Counted from the stretch's first letter, positions 40,557 to 50,072 are shown. The stretch is 64,000 bases of DNA from Salinibacillus xinjiangensis (GCF_009649735.1 NZ_WJNH01000002.1:470764-534763); one strand, 5' to 3'. The notes: a model not told the origin generated them from the letters alone. Numbers and translations: made by a program.

Positions 40557-41282
40557 TTAAAGGAATTTTTTGAAAGAGTATTGTGCCTCTGTATCAGAAG
40601 TGGGGAATAAGCCATATTTTACTTTAAACCGTTGTATGATATTCATCCAGCTTTTACTAAACAGGAAAAGGAAAAAGACGTTTGAAAGGGCGTGAGCTAA
40701 GTCAAAATAAAAGCTTCCACTATAATATAGCAATATAGCCTGCCAATTAATCTCCTGCATCACACCGACAATAAACCAAAAATTCATAATCCAGCCAAAT
40801 AAAAACCCCACAACAAAGCCATAAATACATCGCCCTAATTTACTTTGCATCAACCAGGTTTTCCCTAATAAGCCTGCCATTAGCCCAATCATGCCCCATG
40901 CATACATTTGCCATGGTGTCCATGGGCCTTGACCTAAAAACAAATTTGAAACCATTGCCGCTAATGTTCCAATAACAAATCCACTCTGTGGACCTAATGT
41001 AACAGCTGCCACAATAATGACAAATGTGGTTGGCTGAACACTAGGAAGCGAGGAAAATGGAACACGGCTAACCGCAGCAATAGCTGCCAAAATGGCTAAA
41101 ACAACCAGTTCTCTAGTCAATATTTTTCTCCTTGAAAAACGAATCATAAAGGGCAAAAAAGAAGCGAGCATAATTATAAAGCTTAAAAGCATATAATGTT
41201 GATTGTTTAATAATGGGAAACTAACTAAAATAACAAGTAGAAATATGGAGATCCCAATCAAGAGTCCCTTATTATGTGCCAC
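40557..41282 (-). CDS. ECF transporter S component, probably for cobalamin
   Basis: A 241-residue membrane protein with about six to seven helices, KILTRELVVLAILAAIAAVSR, TLGPQSGFVIGTLAAMVSN and LFLGQGPWTPWQMYAWG, the motifs of ECF S components annotated for cobalamin or related compounds (CbrT/CblS type). GTG start 10 nt behind AGGAGG, overlapping the ATPase gene by 25 bp. The cobalamin riboswitch at the head of the operon supports vitamin B12 or a precursor as substrate. Confidence 0.85.
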   Translation of the reverse strand: MAHNKGLLIGISIFLLVILVSFPLLNNQHYMLLSFIIMLASFLPFMIRFSRRKILTRELVVLAILAAIAAVSRVPFSSLPSVQPTTFVIIVAAVTLGPQSGFVIGTLAAMVSNLFLGQGPWTPWQMYAWGMIGLMAGLLGKTWLMQSKLGRCIYGFVVGFLFGWIMNFWFIVGVMQEINWQAILLYYSGSFYFDLAHALSNVFFLFLFSKSWMNIIQRFKVKYGLFPTSDTEAQYSFKKFL

Positions 41283-42913
41283 TTTTGCCTCGCCTCCTCT
41301 AAAGTTACGACAGGAGGGATATGACTATTTCGTGTAATTCGGTTCATAACAGTTGTATAGTAGTTATTTTCTTGAAAAAAGAGGCTCGTGTTTTCAGTAA
41401 CTGTGATTTCCCCTTGAAAAAGCATACTACATCTTGTCGCATATTTGGCAGCAAATTCAATATCATGGGTTACCATGATGATGGTCAATCCTTCCTTCTT
41501 TAGTGTTAAAAGCAACTCCCCAAAGATTTCCTTAGCTTTTGGGTCTAATCCTTTTGTCGGTTCATCAATGAGAAGGATGGAGGGTTTTACCAACAACACC
41601 CCAATTAAAGCAGCTTTCTGCATTTCGCCCCCACTTAAATCATAAGGATGACGATCTTGTAGATGGTGTATTTGAAATTTATCCAAAAGAAATTCAATTC
41701 GAACATCTGCGTTCTCCAGCCTATGGTAATTCGCTATATATAAAAATTCTTTTTTAATCGTATCCTGCATGAAAAATAGTTTGGGATTTTGGGGTAAATA
41801 GCCTATCTTTTTTGGATCGATGTGTTTGACCTTTTTGCCGCAGTATTTAATCGTGCCGTGCTGAGCTTTTAAAATCCCACCTAAAATTTTTAATAGGGTT
41901 GTCTTACCCGTACCATTTGCCCCTACAATTGCCAGCCATTCGCCGTTATGAACAGATAATGATAAATTATGTAGTATAGGAGGGCTGCTTTTCGTATATT
42001 GAAAATCAATCTCTTTTAATTCTAAAATGGGCTTGGTCATTTTTGAGCTTGATAAAGCTTCGGATGACTCTTTTGAAGTAATCCTCTTCTTTTGTAACCA
42101 AGACCTTGCTTCATTGGCTGTGAGTGGTATGTCTCCTATATGTAGCCGTTCAGTATAATTCAAATATAATAATGACGGACTTGGTAAAAAAAGTCGCATC
42201 GTCTCATGTGACATTAATTCATATATAATCTTCCTAGGGGCTGTATCATATAGAATTCTCCCTTTCTCTAGCATGATAACTCTGTTAGCTATAGCAAATA
42301 AATCCTCTAGTCGATGCTCGACAATGACAATGGTGATTCCGAACTCGTCATTTAACCGTTGTAAAGTATACAAAAATTCTTTAGCAGCAATGGGATCAAG
42401 CTGAGCTGTTGGTTCATCAAGTAGGAGAACTGTCGGCTCTAATAATAAAACTGATGCCAGATTGATTAATTGTTTCTGCCCTCCTGAAAGCTCACTTACT
42501 TTTTGATTAAGTAAATGATTAATTCCAAAAAAGTGGACCATTTCAGCAACCTTTTTACGCATCTCCACGGTTGAATAGCCCAAGTTTTCCAAACCAAATA
42601 AAAGTTCCTCCATTACGTTATCCATTGCGATTTGATTTTCGGGGTCTTGAAATACCATCCCTATTTCTTTCGCCATTGTCAAAGGGGCATGTTCCTCGAG
42701 TTGTTTTCCTTGAAAACAAAAGGAACCATGCTTTTTTCCATGGGGGGCAATGTCTTGTTTTATTAACCGCAATAATGTAGATTTGCCACTTCCTGACGCT
42801 CCGATCAACACAACAAAATCCCCTTTTTGAATGTTAACGTTTATCTTTTTTAAGGCTGTAGTTGAAGATTCAGGATAAGTAAAACTTACGTCGTGCGCCG
42901 AAAGTATCTCCAC
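41258..42913 (-). CDS. ECF transporter duplicated ATPase (EcfA-EcfA')
   Basis: A 551-residue fusion of two ABC ATPases. The first has Walker A GASGSGKST at about 38-46, signature ELSGGQKQL and TVLLLDEPTAQLD; the second has GANGTGKTT, LSGGEMQK and ILLIDEPTKGLD. Both look competent. GTG start at 42913, 8 nt behind AAAGGAG; the long open frame above it lies in the EcfT gene. The two ATPases, EcfT and the S component form a complete ECF importer. Confidence 0.9.
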   Translation of the reverse strand: MEILSAHDVSFTYPESSTTALKKINVNIQKGDFVVLIGASGSGKSTLLRLIKQDIAPHGKKHGSFCFQGKQLEEHAPLTMAKEIGMVFQDPENQIAMDNVMEELLFGLENLGYSTVEMRKKVAEMVHFFGINHLLNQKVSELSGGQKQLINLASVLLLEPTVLLLDEPTAQLDPIAAKEFLYTLQRLNDEFGITIVIVEHRLEDLFAIANRVIMLEKGRILYDTAPRKIIYELMSHETMRLFLPSPSLLYLNYTERLHIGDIPLTANEARSWLQKKRITSKESSEALSSSKMTKPILELKEIDFQYTKSSPPILHNLSLSVHNGEWLAIVGANGTGKTTLLKILGGILKAQHGTIKYCGKKVKHIDPKKIGYLPQNPKLFFMQDTIKKEFLYIANYHRLENADVRIEFLLDKFQIHHLQDRHPYDLSGGEMQKAALIGVLLVKPSILLIDEPTKGLDPKAKEIFGELLLTLKKEGLTIIMVTHDIEFAAKYATRCSMLFQGEITVTENTSLFFQENNYYTTVMNRITRNSHIPPVVTLEEARQKWHIIRDS

Positions 42914-43773
42914 TTCAATCGCTCCTTTCCTTCTGTCCAAATTGGAAACCCGATGAACAATAACCAAACTGCTAAATAAAACCATTCTCTCCCCTGTAAC
43001 CAAACAGGTTCTAATATGGGTAATAGTGTTAGAACACCATCTCCAAGCCACCAACCAAATAGAACAGTCAAGCCAGTACATACAATATACCCTAATGCAA
43101 CCAAGTCTCTTTTTCTCATATAAAATGGCTGGTATTTACTCCGTTTCCCAAATCCATATCCTCTTGCTGTCATCGAATCTCCAGTCTGAATGGACTCTTC
43201 CAAAGACCATGTTAATAAAATTTGTATGATTAGCATTCCATTCTTAGCGCGCTGTTTAATATTACCATTTTTGACTGATACGCCTTTAAGTTGCTGAACC
43301 TCTTGAATTTCTTTTAACCTTCTACGTAGTAAAGGAACAAATCGCATAGATAACATAATTAATAATGCCCATTGTGGAAACCATTTCGAGAATAGGAACA
43401 AGAATTTTTCTGGTGTAATCACCATGTTAAAGGTAATAAAAATCGCAATAATGCCAAATAAGGTGAAAGCAATCATTACACCCTGAATAATCCCTTCAAG
43501 CATTACTTGATTATTAAAAACGTAAAATAATATTTGATTCCCCCGCTGATTAAAAAGTGGTGTTAGAATTATGGAAAAAATACACATGATGAATATCATC
43601 AAGCCCCACTTTTTAATTTGCTTCCCCCCATCAAGCAGAAGATTGATAAGCGTAACGAAACATCCAGCAACAAATAAAAAGACTGGGTGTTGGTACAGCA
43701 TGAGCCCAGCTATCAAAAAAATATAATATACTAATAGAACAATAGGATGAAAAGACTTAAACCCTCTTACCAT
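42886..43773 (-). CDS. ecfT: ECF transporter transmembrane subunit EcfT
   Basis: A 295-residue protein with about six hydrophobic segments and the cytoplasmic coupling helices carrying the family SMTARGYG motif (MTARGYGFGKRSKY) plus SMRFVPLLRRRLKEIQEVQ. ATG at 43773 preferred to the one at 43782, as AAGGA lies 9 nt before it. It overlaps the ATPase gene by 28 bp. Confidence 0.9.
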   Translation of the reverse strand: MVRGFKSFHPIVLLVYYIFLIAGLMLYQHPVFLFVAGCFVTLINLLLDGGKQIKKWGLMIFIMCIFSIILTPLFNQRGNQILFYVFNNQVMLEGIIQGVMIAFTLFGIIAIFITFNMVITPEKFLFLFSKWFPQWALLIMLSMRFVPLLRRRLKEIQEVQQLKGVSVKNGNIKQRAKNGMLIIQILLTWSLEESIQTGDSMTARGYGFGKRSKYQPFYMRKRDLVALGYIVCTGLTVLFGWWLGDGVLTLLPILEPVWLQGREWFYLAVWLLFIGFPIWTEGKERLKWRYFRRTT

Positions 43774-43778
43774 TGCAC

Positions 43779-44648
43779 TCATTCCTTGTTCTTATTATCT
43801 TCCAAATAATTGGTTGTATATCTCCAGGTAATCGTTTGATTTGGTTTTATAGAAAAAACCCCTGCACTTTTATCAATAGATTTTCCGTCAACCTGAACAG
43901 TCCAACCACTTAAAGGTCCCTCATCAAATTCATACAGATTGTCAATACCTTCTACATACGCTGTTGCATCAGATCCACGAACACTAATTTGAATGCTCTT
44001 TTCCTTCACAATTCTTTGGGTAACATCGAGCACTGTATCTCCATCATTGATTTTGACTTTGGTTGGTGACAAAATGGTGCCTTTTACTGCACCTGTTTCA
44101 ATTGAAATCGTTACTTGTTGTGTTTGAGACTTTGTCTCTTCTTGTGTTTGCTCCTCTTCATCTGATTCTTTCTTGTCTTCTTCAGATGATTCATCTTGTT
44201 CATCTGGCGATTTAGTGTCTTTACTAATGTCTTTTGCGTCTTTTTTGGGCTTTTTCTTATTTGAATTTGACTGTTGTTTCTCTTTTGTTGACGATTTTTT
44301 AGTTTCTCCTTTATCGCCGGTACTTTTTGTCGTTGGGTGTTCATTCGTTGTACTTTTATTCGAATTGCCTTCATCATCATTGGTCTGTGGTCTCTTTTTG
44401 TTATCCTTTTTCGAGACTTGGTTATGGTCTGATGGATCTTGGTCTGAATGCTGTTCTTTTGTATCCGAACTTGCACTATCCCTCTTAATTTTGGGGTCTT
44501 CTACTTTATCCAACATCTCATTTGAATTTTCTACTGTTTTTTCAGAAGAATTTTGTTCCTCAACATTTGGCGTTACTTGATCCTTTGCACAGCCGACAAC
44601 CAATATCAGGAACAAAGTAGTTAATACATACAGCAACAGCCTTTTCAT
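43779..44648 (-). CDS. DUF4430 lipoprotein of the cobalamin operon
   Basis: A 289-residue lipoprotein: signal peptide with lipobox LVVGC (Cys20), then a very charged low-complexity linker of Ser, Lys, Asp and Glu from about 25 to 180 (a wall-spanning stalk), then a C-terminal DUF4430 domain (190-289: TKVKINDGDTVLDVTQRIV, YEFDEGPLSGWTVQVDGKS, ITWRYTTNYLED). DUF4430 matches the small beta-domain of vertebrate intrinsic factor and transcobalamin, so a B12-binding or hand-over role is likely. Its stop overlaps the ecfT start region. Confidence 0.85.
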   Translation of the reverse strand: MKRLLLYVLTTLFLILVVGCAKDQVTPNVEEQNSSEKTVENSNEMLDKVEDPKIKRDSASSDTKEQHSDQDPSDHNQVSKKDNKKRPQTNDDEGNSNKSTTNEHPTTKSTGDKGETKKSSTKEKQQSNSNKKKPKKDAKDISKDTKSPDEQDESSEEDKKESDEEEQTQEETKSQTQQVTISIETGAVKGTILSPTKVKINDGDTVLDVTQRIVKEKSIQISVRGSDATAYVEGIDNLYEFDEGPLSGWTVQVDGKSIDKSAGVFSIKPNQTITWRYTTNYLEDNKNKE

Positions 44649-44767
44649 TGTAAATGTAAACCCTCCTTCTTTTTAATATAGAGGTATAAAATTGGTTCGG
44701 TAGATTACTAGGTACACATCTGTTTAGCCTATCGTGATCTCCACTCGGGAATTTACTTAAAAGTTAG

Positions 44768-44794
44768 CGGGTAATCTAGCAATTAGATTACCCG
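44768..44794 (-). terminator. Internal terminator between wall-anchored protein gene and lipoprotein gene
   Basis: CGGGTAATCTA / TAGATTACCCG, an 11-bp perfect stem with a 5-nt loop, followed on the minus strand by CTAACTTTT. It may limit expression of the downstream transporter relative to the surface protein. Confidence 0.7.
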
Positions 44795-44807
44795 AGTTTT
44801 CTTATGC

Positions 44808-47324
44808 CTATAATTGAGTTTTTCTACTTCTAATGAAAAATAGCACACCGCACATTAATAAGATGATTCCTAGGACAAGAAGATTATATGTTGATGTTGC
44901 CGTATCAGGCAGTTTCTCTCCGTTTCCATTTGTTGTTTCAGAAACCTCAGCCCTTACTGGTGCCGAGATATTTTCCGTCTGAACATTCTCAAACACTCCA
45001 TACGTACTAAAATGATCCGTTTTTGCTTTTACGAGACCACTATCAGTATCGTATGTGCTATTTTCAATTATTTCCCATTCATTCGTTTCTTCATTAAAGT
45101 GAAAGGCTTTAATTTTGTTTGGATCAAGGCCCGCAACTAATGCAGGATTCACTTCAAATGTAAGGGTAACCTCTTGATTATTAAAATGTTGAATTTCGTT
45201 CGTTCCAGCCATAAAGGTAAAATCATAGACGGATCCGACTGCCCTTTTTACTTCTTGTTTGACAAGTTTAACTTCTATTTTTTGATCTTTTGATTCTTTA
45301 AGTAGTTGTTCTAAAACTTTTGTTGGAATAAGTAGCTGCGTATCCCCTTTATCAATTTTCAGGTCATTATTTTTTTCTACCAATCTCTGTAGAACACCAT
45401 GATCAATTGCGGCTGTCAGAACAACTTGTTTTCGAGCCTGATTAGGTTCAATCACAACAATTTCGTTGTCTTCAACATTTTGAGTATCGGCTAATTTTAC
45501 AGAGACGAGAATTTCCTGCTTTTTAGAATTGATTGTTGTTTCAGGATTTATCTTTACTTCTGTTTTTTGATCTTGTTTAGGTTCTTCATTTCCATGTTTA
45601 TCCTCAGGATTGTCAGGATCTTGATTGTCATTACCATCCTCGGGATTTTCTGTTTCCTTGTCTTCTTCTTTTTTTATTGGAAATTGATAAACTAGTCCAT
45701 CCTGATTCACGAATTTCTGATAGGCATTTAAGGCTAATAAAGCCTGGTATGTAGCCATAACACTTGAACTCTCATCGTCCTTAAGATGGCTAAATCCACC
45801 ATCATCTTTCTTAAACTTGAATAAATGTTGAACTAGGTTCCCTTCCATTTTTGTAAAGTCTTCACCTGTTGGATCTACCCCTACAGAGCTTAAACCAGTG
45901 ATAACTTGGGATACAGCTTCACTTGAATCACCACCATTAACTTCTGTACCATAACCACCTGTTTCGTCTTGCTCAGTAGACAAGTAATCAATTGCACGGT
46001 TTATGGCTCCCTTAACATTTTCCTGATCACGGTAAGGGGCTAATGCTGATAAAGCCATTCCCGTAATATCAGCAGTTGGTTCATTACCAAAAAACGCCCA
46101 TCCTCCACCTTCGAGCTCATATTCAAGGATGGTTTGAACAAGTTGATTTCTAAACGTATCAGGAACGGTATACTGACCACTATCAATCGCTAAGAGTGCA
46201 TAAATCAACATATTAACTGTTGGATTTTCTAATTGGGTATGATTCACTAGTTTGTCTAATAGATTTTGTCCTTCTATTGATGAAGCATCTTTCCCCGCAG
46301 CTGATAATCCAATAATCACTTTTTCCAAATCAAAAATGTTTCCGAAATTTCCGTCTAATTCTTTTACCTTTTGTTTCACACTCTTCACATATGAAGCTGG
46401 AACCTCTTGGTTGGTATTGGCTAAACCCCATAACCACCATTCATTACCATACTCGATGGTTACATTGTTTTTTTCCATATAAGAAAGAATTCCATCAATT
46501 CGCTCCTGCATAAGTGCATCCGTAATGGTTGGCTGAGGTGTTTTTTCATCCGCGTTTTCATCTTCCTCAGCTGGTGTTTCTTCATCCTCACTAGGTGGTT
46601 CGTAGGTTTGGATGGTTAATTGTAATTGTTCGTCTGGCTGAATCTTGTGGTCAACAATGCTAGCAGATAATGTTTCATCGTTTATTGCAATACTCCAATA
46701 ATCGCCGTTTTCAAGGTTTGTTTCTCCTACATTATTAATAAAAGTAAAATATGTATCATCAATAGATGCATCAACTTGAACATTGTTTTTTTTAGCAGCT
46801 TGGATTAATGCACCATATGCACTTGCGCCTCTCATTAAGGTCACTTCTGTTTCTGGAATAATTTCATTTCCATTTTTCCCTATTGCTGAGACTTTCGCTG
46901 TAATAGATGGCTCAAAATCATCTGTTAGTGAAAAAAACAAGTGTTCACCATTTGATACTTGGTAGGAAGATGCCCCTACTTCAGGGCCTAATCCGTTTAC
47001 ATTAAAAGACCAAAAATATGGATCTGATTGAGTAGTTTCTCCTATCCCTGTAACCATATTTCCAAAATCATATTCATCATATGCAATTTCCACATCGTGT
47101 TTTTCCCCAGCTTGTAACAATACATCAAATGCCGTATCCCCTTCTTCAATACTAATAGCTGTCAAAGGTAACACTTCTTCCCCATCTTCATCCAAAGCTG
47201 TAATGGTAACAGCATTTTCAAGTGACGCTGCATCAACAACTTGTGGTTGCAAAAATGCTAGATTGCTAAGTACTAGTAAAATGGCCATAAATAAAGCAAA
47301 CCGTTGATTGAATCTCTTTTTCAT
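44808..47324 (-). CDS. Cell-wall-anchored DUF4430/alpha-alpha-barrel protein resembling intrinsic factor
   Basis: An 838-residue surface protein. A signal peptide (about 1-33) is followed by two DUF4430 domains (about 58-134 and 157-239), an acidic linker (EDEETPAEEDEN), an alpha/alpha-barrel-like region of prenyltransferase/squalene-cyclase type repeats (about 270-570: GGGWAFFGNEPTADITGMAL, GGYGTEVNGGDSSEAVSQVI, GGFSHLKDD), another acidic linker, a beta-rich region, and a C-terminal sorting signal LPDTA, a membrane segment and a basic tail. Barrel plus DUF4430 is the plan of intrinsic factor and transcobalamin, in a different order. ATG at 47324 behind AGGAGG. Under a cobalamin riboswitch, so cobalamin capture at the cell surface is inferred. 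Confidence 0.85.
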   Translation of the reverse strand: MKKRFNQRFALFMAILLVLSNLAFLQPQVVDAASLENAVTITALDEDGEEVLPLTAISIEEGDTAFDVLLQAGEKHDVEIAYDEYDFGNMVTGIGETTQSDPYFWSFNVNGLGPEVGASSYQVSNGEHLFFSLTDDFEPSITAKVSAIGKNGNEIIPETEVTLMRGASAYGALIQAAKKNNVQVDASIDDTYFTFINNVGETNLENGDYWSIAINDETLSASIVDHKIQPDEQLQLTIQTYEPPSEDEETPAEEDENADEKTPQPTITDALMQERIDGILSYMEKNNVTIEYGNEWWLWGLANTNQEVPASYVKSVKQKVKELDGNFGNIFDLEKVIIGLSAAGKDASSIEGQNLLDKLVNHTQLENPTVNMLIYALLAIDSGQYTVPDTFRNQLVQTILEYELEGGGWAFFGNEPTADITGMALSALAPYRDQENVKGAINRAIDYLSTEQDETGGYGTEVNGGDSSEAVSQVITGLSSVGVDPTGEDFTKMEGNLVQHLFKFKKDDGGFSHLKDDESSSVMATYQALLALNAYQKFVNQDGLVYQFPIKKEEDKETENPEDGNDNQDPDNPEDKHGNEEPKQDQKTEVKINPETTINSKKQEILVSVKLADTQNVEDNEIVVIEPNQARKQVVLTAAIDHGVLQRLVEKNNDLKIDKGDTQLLIPTKVLEQLLKESKDQKIEVKLVKQEVKRAVGSVYDFTFMAGTNEIQHFNNQEVTLTFEVNPALVAGLDPNKIKAFHFNEETNEWEIIENSTYDTDSGLVKAKTDHFSTYGVFENVQTENISAPVRAEVSETTNGNGEKLPDTATSTYNLLVLGIILLMCGVLFFIRSRKTQL

Positions 47325-47354
47325 GGAATAAATCCTCCTGACATATTTGTTAAA

Positions 47355-47388
47355 CAAAAAAAATACACCCCTAGCATTAGAGATGTAT
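47355..47388 (-). terminator. Riboswitch-controlled intrinsic terminator
   Basis: ATACATCTCTA-ATGC-TAGGGGTGTAT, an 11-bp stem including G-U pairs, followed by TTTTTTTT on the minus strand. It lies between the cobalamin riboswitch and the ribosome site of the first gene, so it is the likely expression platform. Confidence 0.8.
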
Positions 47389-47479
47389 ACGTGTACCTAC
47401 TAAACGCTTATGTAAAGAAAAAACCATAAGTCGTTATCATGTGCTCGTACACCTCCCTATCCACGTAGGTTGAATGGCG

Positions 47480-47651
47480 TAAAAAATAGGCAGGTCTCCT
47501 GGCTCATGTTCATCGTTTTCTATCACCTTCCCATCTATGACAGTGGTATATGAATAGAAAACTCCCAATTACAGTGGCGGGACCGCGTCGGACTTTCACC
47601 GAACTTCCCTATTAATGATTCACTTTTGATTGTGAATCACCTATTTTTTCC
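47480..47651 (-). ncRNA. Cobalamin riboswitch
   Basis: The minus strand carries the B12-box core: GGGAAGTTCGGTGAAAGTCC, then GCGGTCCCGCCACTGTAA, a long variable arm, and GAGCCAGGAGACCTGCC. The closing P1 stem pairs AAAAAATAGG (47640-47650 side) with CCTATTTTTT near 47480. A downstream terminator gives an off-switch when cobalamin is bound. Confidence 0.95.
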
Positions 47652-47668
47652 ATATTCAGTTTATACTA

Positions 47669-47697
47669 ATAATAGTTAAATAGTTTCAAATTGTCAA
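47669..47697 (-). promoter_or_regulatory. Promoter of the cobalamin uptake operon
   Basis: On the minus strand TTGACA (47697-47692), a 17-bp spacer and TATTAT (47674-47669), ending about 20 bp before the riboswitch. Confidence 0.75.
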
Positions 47698-47755
47698 ACA
47701 TTGTTTAACTATGCCGACTATGGTTTTATATTATGAAAATCTATCTAATTTATCA

Positions 47756-48286
47756 TCACAACTCTATTTCATATTTGCAATGCTTGCTGTACTTATTGAC
47801 AACGCCTTTGAATTCATAATGTTTCTGATAATAGCGATTTAATCCCTCGTTTGTTCCTAGACAGTCAAATCGAATATACCGTCCACCCTGTTCACGCATA
47901 TAGTCCTTTGCCCAATCAATCAGTTGTTCACCAAGCTTTTGGCCAGCATATTCTCGATGAATAACAATTCGATGTAAATAAACAACACCCTCATCCTTTA
48001 CTGCCTCCTCCCACATTTCACAATCCCAGTCATTCGGTGTATTTTCTAACGTAATGGTCGCAATGGCTCGACCATTTTTGCGTAATAAGAACGTACTGTT
48101 ATTTTCGATTGAGTCGAGTACCTCTTGAGTGTTTCCTTCCAAATCTTTTATGTAATAATCCCACTGTGTAGTATTTTTGGTTTGAAGCCATTTAGCTGCT
48201 TGTACTAACAATTCTAAAACGTCTTGTAAGTCCCTTTTTTGAACTTGTACCAGCTGATACCACTCTTGATTCATTTGAATATCCAC
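47756..48286 (-). CDS. GNAT-family N-acetyltransferase
   Basis: A 176-residue acetyltransferase with the GNAT core: ATITLENTPN (beta strand), VVYLHRIVIHREYAGQKLGEQLIDWAKDYM (acetyl-CoA loop, Q/R-x-x-G-x-G/A variant GQKLGEQL) and YIRFDCLGTNEGLNRYYQKH at the end. GTG start 8 nt behind AAAAGGGG is favoured. Substrate unknown; single gene. Confidence 0.85.
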   Translation of the reverse strand: MDIQMNQEWYQLVQVQKRDLQDVLELLVQAAKWLQTKNTTQWDYYIKDLEGNTQEVLDSIENNSTFLLRKNGRAIATITLENTPNDWDCEMWEEAVKDEGVVYLHRIVIHREYAGQKLGEQLIDWAKDYMREQGGRYIRFDCLGTNEGLNRYYQKHYEFKGVVNKYSKHCKYEIEL

Positions 48287-48464
48287 AAAGACAACCCCTT
48301 TTACCATTAACTATACCTATATTTCGACTAATTTTATCCTAATCCTCTCTCATCGAATAAATTAGGAAAAAATTGTTCAGTCAGAAAAATAGTCGTTTTT
48401 AATACAAATCCTATTGTGCTAAAATCAACTTATAATATTCCGAAAATTAATGGAAGGTGGTCTT

Positions 48465-50072
48465 GCATTGGTAACAAAAACTAAGAATACTTATAGCTTT
48501 GATTCATTTTTATCACAGCGGGAACAACTCAATGATTTTGATAACCCCTTTTTAGTCGAATTGAGCAAACGATATTGTGATCAAGATTGGGCTACATTCA
48601 ACCAAGAAATGAAAGCGTTTTCCGCTAAGGTTTCCGGTAGATGGCGAAGCATAAGTAATGAAATGGCAAGAGTTGAAAACCACCCAAGATTAAGGCACTA
48701 TGATGCCCACAATCATCGAATTGACCAAATCGTCCGCACCTCTGATCAAGAGATGATGGAAAAGGAGATCTTTTCTGAAGCGCTTTTTTCGAGTCAGATT
48801 AGTCAAGGTGAACACGCGATCAAACGCTACCTCATTCATACCAATGGCGAAGCAGGTGTAGCCTGTCCCATGGCCTGCACAGATGGGTTAGTCGCATTAC
48901 TGGAAAAATTTCAGGATACCCTTTCCCCACCGTTACAGAAAGTACTTCAACATAGTAAAGAAGGAATAGATGGTGAGTTTGCCTTAGGAGCTCAGTTCAT
49001 GTCCGAAATTCAAGGCGGCTCTAACATCCCCGCTAACGTGCTCGAGGCTATTCCTGAGAAAGAACATTACAAGCTATATGGAAACAAATTTTTCTGTTCA
49101 GTTCCACAAGCTGATTATTCAGTTGTAACCGCAAGAGTTCAAGGGACGGATCATGTTGGCGTATTCATCGTTCCTACTTGGCTTGAGGGTGACAAAGAAA
49201 AGGAAAGGAGAAACGGACATGAGGTTAATCGTTTAAAGTGGAAATTAGGGACCTGTGAATTGCCATCTTCAGAAATTAACTATCAAGGTGCCATTGCATA
49301 CCCAATTGGCCCTTTGGAAAAGGGCACTGCACTCGCTGTCGGGATTGTCTTAACCCGCTCTCGGATTGATATCGGCTTTGCAACTGCTGCCCATATGATG
49401 AGAGCTGCTCGTGAGGCCTCCCTGTATGCTCGTTTTCGCGAAGTGTTTGGACGTAAAATTGATGAATTCCCTATGGCTAAAGCACAAATCGATACCCTCG
49501 TAAATGCTGCCAAACGCTCAACAGCTACCGCCTTCAAAATTTATCAGGATTACCATCATGTCGAAGAAACAGCCAACGTATCAGAACAAAAACGGTTTGA
49601 CGTTCGGGAATTAATTTTACTTCAAAAGGTATTCTCCTCTAAGGAAGCTGTAGATTCTTTAAGAACTGCGATTTCCATTTTTGGCGGTCACGGAGCAATA
49701 GAAGACTTTTCTTCCATACCAAGAATTTTTCGAGATGCCATGGTCAACGAGCTTTGGGAGGGTCCGCGAAATGTACTTTTAGCCCAAGTGTATCGGGATT
49801 TAAAACAAAATGCGTACTGGTATCCGCCTGAGGACTTTGTGGCAAGTCTTCTTAACGGATATGACGATAAGACCATACACTCATATGGAACTAGGTTAAA
49901 AAAGCTTATGAAGACTAACTTATATGATACACCAAATGAAGAAAATATCGTTGCTGCTCGTCAATGGGAACAGGTGTTAGGAGATATTTTCTATCTATAC
50001 CAGCAACAAGAGCTAAAAAGTTATCCTGATTTCGCCATCTTGCCACAGGAAGTTTATGATACGTTTCTATAA
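48465..50072 (+). CDS. Acyl-CoA dehydrogenase family protein (AidB-like length)
   Basis: A 535-residue flavoprotein of the acyl-CoA dehydrogenase superfamily. The FAD and substrate region is visible as CPMACTDGLVALLEKF, FMSEIQGGSNIPAN, RSRIDIGFATAAHMMRAAREA, SIFGGHGAIEDFSSIPRIFRDA and EGPRNVL. The length and the extended N-terminus are closer to the AidB/large ACAD branch than to short-chain enzymes. TTG start at 48465, eight bases behind GAAGGTGG. It sits alone; substrate is unknown. Confidence 0.85.
   Translation, partial: ALVTKTKNTYSFDSFLSQREQLNDFDNPFLVELSKRYCDQDWATFNQEMKAFSAKVSGRWRSISNEMARVENHPRLRHYDAHNHRIDQIVRTSDQEMMEKEIFSEALFSSQISQGEHAIKRYLIHTNGEAGVACPMACTDGLVALLEKFQDTLSPPLQKVLQHSKEGIDGEFALGAQFMSEIQGGSNIPANVLEAIPEKEHYKLYGNKFFCSVPQADYSVVTARVQGTDHVGVFIVPTWLEGDKEKERRNGHEVNRLKWKLGTCELPSSEINYQGAIAYPIGPLEKGTALAVGIVLTRSRIDIGFATAAHMMRAAREASLYARFREVFGRKIDEFPMAKAQIDTLVNAAKRSTATAFKIYQDYHHVEETANVSEQKRFDVRELILLQKVFSSKEAVDSLRTAISIFGGHGAIEDFSSIPRIFRDAMVNELWEGPRNVLLAQVYRDLKQNAYWYPPEDFVASLLNGYDDKTIHSYGTRLKKLMKTNLYDTPNEENIVAARQWEQVLGDIFYLYQQQELKSYPDFAILPQEVYDTFL

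Noticed and set aside
44111..44580. Reading frames within the DUF4430 lipoprotein gene on either strand
   Set aside because: They come from the low-complexity Ser/Lys/Glu linker; the annotated frame has the signal peptide, lipobox and domain.
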